From: Candidatus Saccharimonadota bacterium
Lineage (GTDB): Bacteria; Patescibacteriota; Saccharimonadia; Saccharimonadales; Saccharimonadaceae
Direction: 5' to 3'
NCBI GenBank assembly: GCA_003545655.1
Contig: DODJ01000062.1
Coordinates: 1 to 5,041 of the forward strand
DNA length: 5,041 bases
Part shown: piece by piece, positions 1 through 3,733 of the stretch
How the letters are laid out: each line of letters starts with the position of its first letter
Position numbering within the stretch: position 1 is the first letter of the stretch
The notes under the pieces: model-generated
Database searches by the model: none
The model's input: the letters and a program-made list of their open reading frames with translations, nothing else
What the model was told of the DNA's origin: nothing
Translations under genes and position numbers: made by a program

Positions 1-158
1 CCAAAGACACCGACCCTAAAACAATTACAAAAGAGCAAGCGACTCAAATGATCGCCGAAGCACCTGAGGCAAAAGGGCGTTTTGCGCGTCGCGCGGCAAC
101 TACCGCAAAAAAGCCGGCTACCAAGGCCAAGAAAACCACTAAATCCCGCAAAAAATAG
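1..158 (+). CDS. topA: DNA topoisomerase I, C-terminal end (partial)
   Basis: This is the last 52 codons of a gene that begins upstream of the window; the reading frame has codons starting at position 3 and ends at TAG 156-158. The visible peptide contains DPKTITKEQATQMIAEAPEA followed by a basic tail ending KKTTKSRKK. The D-P-x-T-I-T-x-E-x-A pattern is what the repeated C-terminal domain of bacterial topoisomerase I (Toprim_C_rpt) shows after its GR-[FY]-GPY segment, and a Lys/Ala/Thr-rich tail is common at the end of these enzymes. TopA relaxes negative supercoils through a tyrosine-linked single-strand break; the tail probably helps bind DNA. The catalytic domains are outside the window, so the call rests on one short motif plus the tail. 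Another basic-tailed nucleic-acid-binding protein is possible. No GC-rich terminator follows, so read-through into the next gene cannot be excluded. Confidence 0.68.
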   Translation, partial: KDTDPKTITKEQATQMIAEAPEAKGRFARRAATTAKKPATKAKKTTKSRKK

Positions 159-168
159 CTTTTTTATT

Positions 169-185
169 ATAAATATGGTATAATA
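169..185 (+). repeat. 17-bp promoter repeat, copy 1
   Basis: ATAAATATGGTATAATA is identical to 3651-3667. Both copies include an extended -10 and follow a T-tract, and a shorter ATGGTATAAT also occurs at 1641-1650. It is probably a conserved promoter form rather than a mobile repeat. Confidence 0.6.
176..184 (+). promoter_or_regulatory. Extended -10 promoter for the 247-699 gene
   Basis: TGG followed by TATAAT (179-184) forms a consensus extended -10 (TGnTATAAT). The place where a -35 should lie (156-161) reads TAGCTT, a poor match, but a T-tract (160-165) and AT-rich DNA precede it, and an extended -10 can work without a good -35. Transcription would start near 190-191, giving a leader of about 56 nt. 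The 17 bases 169-185 are identical to 3651-3667 upstream of the ATPase gene. Confidence 0.7.
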
Positions 186-199
186 GGGTTAGTTCTCTT

Positions 200-222
200 G
201 TGGTTGCGAACGTCGCAAACAC
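200..222 (+). promoter_or_regulatory. Stem-loop in the 5' leader of the 247-699 gene
   Basis: TTGCGA (204-209) and TCGCAA (213-218) are perfect inverted repeats around the loop ACG. GTG (200-202) can pair with CAC (220-222) beyond one G-A mismatch, making a 9-pair stem. It lies within the predicted untranslated leader, upstream of the purine-rich ribosome binding site. It is not followed by a T-run, so it is not a terminator. It may stabilise the mRNA or affect translation; no known riboswitch class is recognisable. Confidence 0.4.
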
Positions 223-232
223 CCTACCAACC

Positions 233-246
233 GAGAGGGGGAGAGG
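233..246 (+). promoter_or_regulatory. Purine-rich ribosome binding site for the 247-699 gene
   Basis: An uninterrupted run of G and A (GAGAGGGGGAGAGG) ends immediately at the ATG at 247. The AGGGG core at 236-240 is 6 nt from the start codon, a normal spacing for Shine-Dalgarno pairing. This supports the ATG at 247 as the true start. TTCTCT at 193-198 in the leader could pair with part of it using G-U pairs. Confidence 0.6.
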
Positions 247-699
247 ATGAATTATGGTATCGCCCTCGGGCTTGAGATACTTGCCGGGTTTATCTTGATA
301 GGCCTGGCTGCAACCATGGCGATCGCGGTGGTGCTATCGTGGTGGTCGACGCACGCGGCAGAAATCATGGAGCGAATCCGCGAAGATCGTCACATCAGTA
401 CAGCGATTGTCACGGCTATGCTTGCCTGTTCGGTAATCCTGTACGGAATCGCCGAGCTCCTCAAGGGTGAGCGCGAAGAGGGGTATCTCCGCCTCGCTAT
501 CGGTGGCGCCCTGAGCATGATCTGCGTCGTGCTTTTCACTACGAGTAACATCACAGACTGGTGGGAGCGCAGACGAGAGCATCGTGTTATGGTTCAACAC
601 CAGAAGGAGCAAGCGAGGTACCAGCGGCAGACCTTTGTTCCACCGGACGATAACGATGATTTCCTTCAGTCGATTCCCGGAAAGAAGCCGCGGCGATGA
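247..699 (+). CDS. Three-helix membrane protein of unknown function
   Basis: The 150-residue product is not recognised. Three hydrophobic stretches are visible: about residues 4-30, 52-72 and 81-99. A short charged loop (MERIREDRH) lies between helices 1 and 2, and KGEREEG between helices 2 and 3. The last 50 residues are hydrophilic, starting WWERRREHR, then a Gln/Lys/Arg-rich, possibly helical stretch (115-128), an acidic patch DDNDD (134-138) and a basic end KKPRR. By the positive-inside rule the tail should be cytoplasmic and the N-terminus outside; no signal-peptide cleavage site or catalytic motif is seen. Coding potential is supported by a promoter, a good ribosome binding site and a terminator overlapping the stop codon, so it looks like a single-gene transcript. 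Codon use differs from the neighbours: 11 of 15 isoleucines are ATC and only two ATT, and the lysines are nearly all AAG. A small membrane accessory protein is possible, but no function can be assigned. Confidence 0.8.
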   Translation: MNYGIALGLEILAGFILIGLAATMAIAVVLSWWSTHAAEIMERIREDRHISTAIVTAMLACSVILYGIAELLKGEREEGYLRLAIGGALSMICVVLFTTSNITDWWERRREHRVMVQHQKEQARYQRQTFVPPDDNDDFLQSIPGKKPRR

Positions 700-765
700 T
701 CCTGCCCGTGCAGAGGCGCCCCCACCGAACAGGTGGCGTGGCGCCCGCACGGGGCAGGATTTTTC
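699..765 (+). terminator. Large compound rho-independent terminator
   Basis: ATCCTGCCCGTGC (699-711) pairs with GCACGGGGCAGGAT (747-760) over 13 pairs with a single bulged G. Inside it GGCGCC (715-720) pairs with GGCGCC (740-745), and CCACC (722-726) with GGTGG (732-736), closing on the loop GAACA. A T-run (760-764, then CATTTC) follows directly. The left arm starts on the last base of the TGA stop of the 247-699 gene, so the terminator belongs to that transcript. The hairpin has about 24 pairs, much larger than a typical intrinsic terminator. Confidence 0.88.
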
Positions 766-789
766 ATTTCTTAGCCTACCCGTTATACT
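761..789 (+). promoter_or_regulatory. Promoter of the pilin gene, leaderless-type
   Basis: TATACT (784-789) is a 5/6 match to the -10 consensus, and TTTTCA (761-766), 17 bp upstream, is a 4/6 match to the -35. The -35 lies in the T-run of the preceding terminator, so the two elements overlap. Transcription would start at about 795-797, one to three bases before the ATG at 798, leaving no room for a Shine-Dalgarno sequence. Confidence 0.55.
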
Positions 790-797
790 GTAAGCAT

Positions 798-1574
798 ATG
801 CGCTTTAAACACCCAAATGGCTTCACTATCGTTGAGCTTATTATTGTTATTACGGTTATTAGTATCCTTGCGCTTGTGTCATACGTAGGGTATACCGGGG
901 TTCAACGGCAAGCCGTAGAGCGAACAGTACAAAGTGATTTAGATGGCGCGATGACCGGAGTGCAACTTTATTACCGAGATGTGGGCGAATACCCAACGTC
1001 GCTTCCCGCTACAATTACCGCTACAAATGGAAATACCATTGAACTTTCCGTAAGCGAAACTGAACCACATTACAATTATCTTACCCCCGTACAAAAAGGG
1101 GTTCTTTTGCGTGACATCTGCGACGAACAAATCGCAGCAGGGCAAGGACAAGGACAGAATAACGGTGGGCAAACTATGGACTACGTTGTGCGCTGTGATG
1201 TCTGGAACTATAACCGTATGCAGATTGAGGCATGGCAAACGCAACAATGGAACACCCCTGTTACCGAAGCCGCCCTTGTTGACTACGCGAATAGCTATGT
1301 AGGGCATGATCAACAATATAACCCCAACGCAACAGAGGTAGTGCGCGACTTCTACCTTGACATGGTTGACACCTACAAACGCCGCGGGGGCTCATTCCCT
1401 ATACAAAGTTTTTGGGACTATTGGGCAGCGCCTGGGAATGGCGGTGTTATGGAGGAGCCGTTACCCACACCGACGATGCAAACCTATTTCTGTGTTGAGG
1501 GGACTTCGGAGAACTATTCAGACATTATTTGGCACTTCACTAACGATATGCGCCTCGTAGAGGGGGCGTGTTAA
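798..1574 (+). CDS. Type IV pilin-like protein with class III signal peptide
   Basis: The 258-residue prepilin has a short basic leader MRFKHPNG, then FTIVELIIVITVISILALV. This is the classic prepilin peptidase site: cleavage between Gly8 and Phe9, with the conserved Glu at position 5 of the mature protein (residue 13), and a hydrophobic N-terminal helix (about 9-30) that serves as membrane anchor and pilus core. A helical stalk (to about 60) with YYRDVGEYPTSLP follows, a pattern often seen in major pilins and pseudopilins. The rest (about 70-258) would be a globular surface domain with four cysteines (108, 133, 232, 258), enough for two disulfides; the last residue is cysteine. After cleavage by PilD it would be assembled by a PilB/PilC machine not present here. 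ATG 798 is chosen because it puts the leader at normal length and fits the promoter; the in-frame ATG at 696 would place the terminator inside the gene. At 250 mature residues it is larger than a typical major pilin of about 150, so a minor or adhesive pilin is possible. Confidence 0.9.
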   Translation: MRFKHPNGFTIVELIIVITVISILALVSYVGYTGVQRQAVERTVQSDLDGAMTGVQLYYRDVGEYPTSLPATITATNGNTIELSVSETEPHYNYLTPVQKGVLLRDICDEQIAAGQGQGQNNGGQTMDYVVRCDVWNYNRMQIEAWQTQQWNTPVTEAALVDYANSYVGHDQQYNPNATEVVRDFYLDMVDTYKRRGGSFPIQSFWDYWAAPGNGGVMEEPLPTPTMQTYFCVEGTSENYSDIIWHFTNDMRLVEGAC

Positions 1575-1583
1575 CTTCCTATA

Positions 1584-1596
1584 CCACATACTGTGG
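1584..1596. repeat. Small hairpin CCACA-tac-TGTGG
   Basis: CCACA (1584-1588) and TGTGG (1592-1596) form a 5-bp inverted repeat with loop TAC just after the pilin stop. No T-tract follows, so it does not look like an intrinsic terminator. Its right arm is part of the consensus DnaA box at 1592-1600. Confidence 0.4.
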
Positions 1597-1600
1597 ATAA
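1592..1600 (-). promoter_or_regulatory. Consensus DnaA box (single)
   Basis: TGTGGATAA on the + strand is TTATCCACA on the - strand, a perfect match to the 9-bp DnaA box consensus. It lies in an AT-rich intergenic region upstream of the regulator gene. Only one perfect box is seen here, and no dnaA or dnaN gene is nearby, so this is not evidence for a replication origin. It could be a DnaA titration or regulatory site, or chance. Confidence 0.35.
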
Positions 1601-1604
1601 CTAA

Positions 1605-1628
1605 ACTGTAATACCACTATATACAGTG
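1605..1628. promoter_or_regulatory. Overlapping inverted repeats, candidate operator
   Basis: ACTGTA (1605-1610) and TACAGT (1622-1627) are perfect inverted repeats 11 bp apart. The right arm is also part of a second dyad, CACTATATACAGTG (1615-1628), in which 12 of 14 positions are self-complementary. The site covers the expected -35 position (1622-1627) of the upstream extended -10 at 1642-1650, a typical place for a repressor. The binding protein is unknown; autoregulation by the downstream HTH protein is only a possibility. Confidence 0.35.
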
Positions 1629-1641
1629 TGTGTCTATTTCA

Positions 1642-1650
1642 TGGTATAAT
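1642..1650 (+). promoter_or_regulatory. Extended -10 promoter P1 upstream of the regulator gene
   Basis: TGG plus TATAAT (1645-1650) is a full extended -10. No good -35 is visible (TACAGT at 1622-1627). It shares ATGGTATAAT with the promoters at 175-184 and 3657-3666. Transcription would start near 1657 and give a leader of about 107 nt running through promoter P2. Confidence 0.5.
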
Positions 1651-1670
1651 GAATTAACCAAACAAATTCT

Positions 1671-1699
1671 TTGACATTATTTACATAATCTTGTATAAT
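1671..1699 (+). promoter_or_regulatory. Perfect sigma-70 consensus promoter P2 for the regulator gene
   Basis: TTGACA (1671-1676), 17 bp spacer, TATAAT (1694-1699): both hexamers and the spacing are exact consensus for the housekeeping sigma factor. Transcription would begin near 1706, about 58 nt before the ATG at 1764. This is the strongest canonical promoter in the window. Confidence 0.85.
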
Positions 1700-1763
1700 G
1701 ATACAAAGCATTTGTTAAAACCAGTAATATCCTAAGGTGTGGACAGGAAGAAAGACGGAGAAC

Positions 1764-2816
1764 ATGACGGAAACCACTGAAGTGAAGCAGACCCTCGACA
1801 TCGAAAAGGGCGTCAGCGACATTATTGCCCTTATCGACCAAGAGCGCGAGCGCGAAATTATTACTCGCCGCTTTGGCTTGTATGACCGCCGAGAAACACT
1901 TGAGCAGATTGGTGAGCTCCTTGGCATCACCCGAGAACGCGTTCGTCAACTTGAAAAGGCTATTCTTATCCGTCTTAAAATAGCCGCCGAGGAAGGAAAA
2001 ACTGAGACCGTTGGCGTTCTTGAAAAGACCTTTATCCGCACCCTTAGTGAAATGGGCCGCGCCGCACGGGTGCAAGACCTTGCCGATAAGCTGTATGATA
2101 AGCCTACGAATCAAATGGAACGTGCCCACGTTGCCTTTATCGCTACCCTCGCTCCTGGCCTTACCGTCATAGACGAGAACGACAATTATTTCCAAGCGGT
2201 TGCTATTGCTGACTACGGCGATGAAAAAAAGCTAAAAAGTCGTATAGACGAAATCGTGAAAGTAATTAAAGAGGCCAAAGAACCGCAAACCGTTGACCAG
2301 CTTTTTGACAAACTAAGCTATGAGCACCCATCACAAGTAGCTGCGCTTGCAAGTATTAGCAAGCTCCTCGCACATCTACGCGAACTCTGGGGCCTTGCAA
2401 AATGGCCAACCGTTAACCCAAAGAATATTCGTGATAAAATCTACGTTATTTTGGCGGAAAACGGCAAACCGCTCCACTTCTCAGACATCGCAAAATCTAT
2501 TAAAGACAGTTCTTTTAAGCGCAAAGACGTTACCACCCAGGCAATTCATAATGAACTTATTAAAGACAAGCGCTTCGTCCTTATTGGCCGTGGTATCTAT
2601 GCTCTTGATAACTGGGGATACAGTAAGGGGACAGTGAGTGATATTATCACCCAGGTGCTAAAAGACTCCAACGAGCCTCTCCACCGCGACGAAATCGTTA
2701 AACGAGTCCTCAAAAGCCGCCAAGTAAAAGAGACGACCATCTTGCTCAACCTTCAAAGCAAGAACCAATTCAAACGAGTTGCCAAGGCAACCTACACGCT
2801 CGCTGAAGAAGTGTAG
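1764..2816 (+). CDS. Sigma-70 region 4 / HARE-HTH (RpoE delta-like) fusion regulator
   Basis: The 350-residue protein combines two RNA-polymerase-related modules. Residues about 17-72 match sigma-70 region 4: EREREIITRRFGL, then ETLEQIGELLGITRERVRQL, the -35-binding helix-turn-helix signature. There is no region 2 or 3, so it cannot melt a -10 element as a normal sigma factor does. Residues about 221-286 fit the HARE-HTH winged helix known from the RNA polymerase delta subunit and from HB1/ASXL: ENGKPLHFSDIAKSI, then RFVLIGRGIYALDNWGY. Residues 287-350 look like a second copy (NEPLHRDEIVKRVL ... ATYTLAEEV), and 88-150 and 158-218 look like more divergent winged helices, giving perhaps four in tandem. 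A role as a promoter- or polymerase-associated transcription regulator is inferred. The start at ATG 1764 is preferred because GGAG (1757-1760) lies just upstream, though only 3 nt away; an in-frame GTG at 1737 would add nine residues. No terminator is seen after the TAG. Confidence 0.85.
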   Translation: MTETTEVKQTLDIEKGVSDIIALIDQEREREIITRRFGLYDRRETLEQIGELLGITRERVRQLEKAILIRLKIAAEEGKTETVGVLEKTFIRTLSEMGRAARVQDLADKLYDKPTNQMERAHVAFIATLAPGLTVIDENDNYFQAVAIADYGDEKKLKSRIDEIVKVIKEAKEPQTVDQLFDKLSYEHPSQVAALASISKLLAHLRELWGLAKWPTVNPKNIRDKIYVILAENGKPLHFSDIAKSIKDSSFKRKDVTTQAIHNELIKDKRFVLIGRGIYALDNWGYSKGTVSDIITQVLKDSNEPLHRDEIVKRVLKSRQVKETTILLNLQSKNQFKRVAKATYTLAEEV

Positions 2817-2836
2817 TCGCCCCATACCCCTTACGC

Positions 2837-2865
2837 TTGCGTGCACTAGCTGAATAGGTGATACT
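2837..2865 (+). promoter_or_regulatory. Possible weak promoter for the 2912-3538 gene
   Basis: TTGCGT (2837-2842) and GATACT (2860-2865) are separated by 17 bp, matching the consensus at 3/6 and 4/6 positions. Transcription would start near 2872. The interval 2817-2911 has no better pair and no terminator, so the gene could also be reached by read-through from the regulator gene. Confidence 0.3.
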
Positions 2866-2911
2866 TGTCTCATAAGGCATACCCTTCGAACCTTCTAGTT
2901 AAAGGAGAATC

Positions 2912-3538
2912 ATGTCCGAGAACAGCAGCCTTGTTGCTGGTGCACGACGCGTGCACAACGAATACAGGAGATCCCAGGGGGAAGGAATGACGCAGAAGTT
3001 ACGACACGACGTCGGACTTCCCTCGATCGTCACTCTTGAGAGTGCCGCCGAAGGCCTCTTGGGAGACCCCAGCGGGATGGAGGACATACGCAAAAGGGGA
3101 GAGAGTACAACTGAAGAGTCAACCCGCGACCTCCTCTATGAACACCTCACCACCATCCTGCGCGCACGGCTCTTTAAGCTCGTGGTATGGGCGGCACCTC
3201 AGTACCTCGAGGCTCGCAGAATGCAGTTCGATGAAATCGAGACACCACTCAACACCCTGCTCAGGTACATGGTGCAGGGTGTTGCGGTGCTCCTATCCCG
3301 CAGCGAAGCACGCACTATCACCGAGGGTATCAACCTTCTCAACCAGTGGAAGGGGGTTGGAGTTCTCGGAAAGGATGATGCGGTAGAGGCAGCCCTCGAG
3401 CTCCTGTCGTCACTCACGTACGAGCGACCGGGCACGTCCCCTGGCACTACTGTGCGTCAAGGGCTAATACCCGAGAAAAGCGCACAGGGCAACATCGTCC
3501 TGCGGTTTGTGCCGGTGCAGTTGCAAGAGCTCTACTGA
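2912..3538 (+). CDS. Soluble, probably alpha-helical protein of unknown function
   Basis: The 208-residue product is not recognised. It has no membrane segment, no signal peptide and no cysteine. The first 65 residues are charged and probably partly disordered (GARRVHNEYRRSQGEG, then GDPSGMEDIRKRGESTTEES). Residues about 68-170 read as a run of amphipathic helices (DLLYEHLTTILRARLFKLVV, then TPLNTLLRYMVQGVAVLL, then DAVEAALELLSSL). A short C-terminal part has beta character (GNIVLRFVPVQLQEL). The start is well supported by AAAGGAG (2901-2907) 4 nt before the ATG. Like the 247-699 gene it prefers ATC for isoleucine (6 ATC, 2 ATA, no ATT) and ends in its own hairpin terminator, unlike the ATT-rich neighbours. 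It may be a lineage-specific gene; no partner or pathway is evident. Confidence 0.78.
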   Translation: MSENSSLVAGARRVHNEYRRSQGEGMTQKLRHDVGLPSIVTLESAAEGLLGDPSGMEDIRKRGESTTEESTRDLLYEHLTTILRARLFKLVVWAAPQYLEARRMQFDEIETPLNTLLRYMVQGVAVLLSRSEARTITEGINLLNQWKGVGVLGKDDAVEAALELLSSLTYERPGTSPGTTVRQGLIPEKSAQGNIVLRFVPVQLQELY

Positions 3539-3570
3539 CCGCATATCTCCACTATACCCGCCCGCCCCCA

Positions 3571-3627
3571 GAAGAGCCCGTCACCCGAGTGATGCATCGC
3601 TCACTGGCGACGGGCTCTTCTTCGTTT
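3571..3627 (+). terminator. Rho-independent terminator after the 2912-3538 gene
   Basis: GAAGAGCCCGTC (3571-3582) and GACGGGCTCTTC (3609-3620) form a perfect 12-bp stem. AGTGA (3588-3592) can pair with TCACT (3601-3605) inside it. The tail TTCGTTT (3621-3627) is T-rich but interrupted, so the T-run is weaker than at the 699-765 terminator. On the opposite strand no T-run follows, so it acts only on + strand transcription, about 33 nt after the TGA. Confidence 0.82.
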
Positions 3628-3637
3628 ACCAGCTAGG

Positions 3638-3666
3638 TTGTTTTTTTAAAATAAATATGGTATAAT
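3638..3666 (+). promoter_or_regulatory. Extended -10 promoter of the ATPase gene
   Basis: TTGTTT (3638-3643), 17 bp spacer, then TATAAT (3661-3666) preceded by TGG at 3658-3660: a full extended -10 with a partial -35. The 17 bases 3651-3667 repeat exactly those at 169-185. Transcription would start near 3672-3673, at or next to the ATG of a 15-codon ORF. Confidence 0.75.
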
Positions 3667-3667
3667 A
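3651..3667 (+). repeat. 17-bp promoter repeat, copy 2
   Basis: Exact second copy of the sequence at 169-185, here upstream of the ATPase gene and its possible leader ORF. The similarity stops at 3650 and 3668, so only the promoter core and its upstream AT-rich flank are shared. Confidence 0.6.
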
Positions 3668-3672
3668 ATAGT

Positions 3673-3720
3673 ATGAAGTGCCTCCAATATTGCCTTAAAG
3701 CACCAGAGGTGAGAGAATAG
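3673..3720 (+). CDS. Possible 15-residue leader peptide upstream of the ATPase gene
   Basis: An ATG at the predicted transcription start opens an ORF encoding MKCLQYCLKAPEVRE and ending at TAG 3718-3720, 13 nt before the ATG of the ATPase gene. If real, it would be translated from a leaderless 5' end and end next to the downstream ribosome binding site, an arrangement that permits translational coupling or attenuation. CCTCC (3681-3685) inside it could pair with the GAGG at 3706-3709. There is no run of one amino acid of the kind classic attenuators have. An ORF this short can easily arise by chance, so the call is tentative. Confidence 0.25.
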   Translation: MKCLQYCLKAPEVRE

Positions 3721-3733
3721 AGGCAGGTTATTT

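Noticed and set aside
151..165. A-run, TAGC, T-run after the topoisomerase stop as an intrinsic terminator.
   Set aside because: The stem would be six A-U pairs only, with no GC, too weak to count; the T-tract is better explained as promoter-upstream AT-rich DNA.
334..750. 138-codon open frame on the - strand overlapping the three-helix membrane protein.
   Set aside because: It runs through the terminator hairpin, its sequence is low-complexity Arg/Leu-rich, and the + strand gene has full expression signals.
696..797. N-terminal extension of the pilin gene from the in-frame ATG at 696.
   Set aside because: It would translate through the strong terminator and the promoter and bury the prepilin leader 34 residues inside the protein. 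ATG 798 gives a normal leader.
1584..1600. Hairpin after the pilin gene as its terminator.
   Set aside because: Five base pairs and no following T-run.
1592..1763. Replication origin.
   Set aside because: Only one perfect DnaA box, no DnaA-box cluster, and no dnaA, dnaN or other origin-linked gene in the window.
1677..2195. 172-codon open frame on the - strand.
   Set aside because: It is opposite the sigma-region-4 part of a well-supported gene and has no ribosome binding site or recognisable motif.
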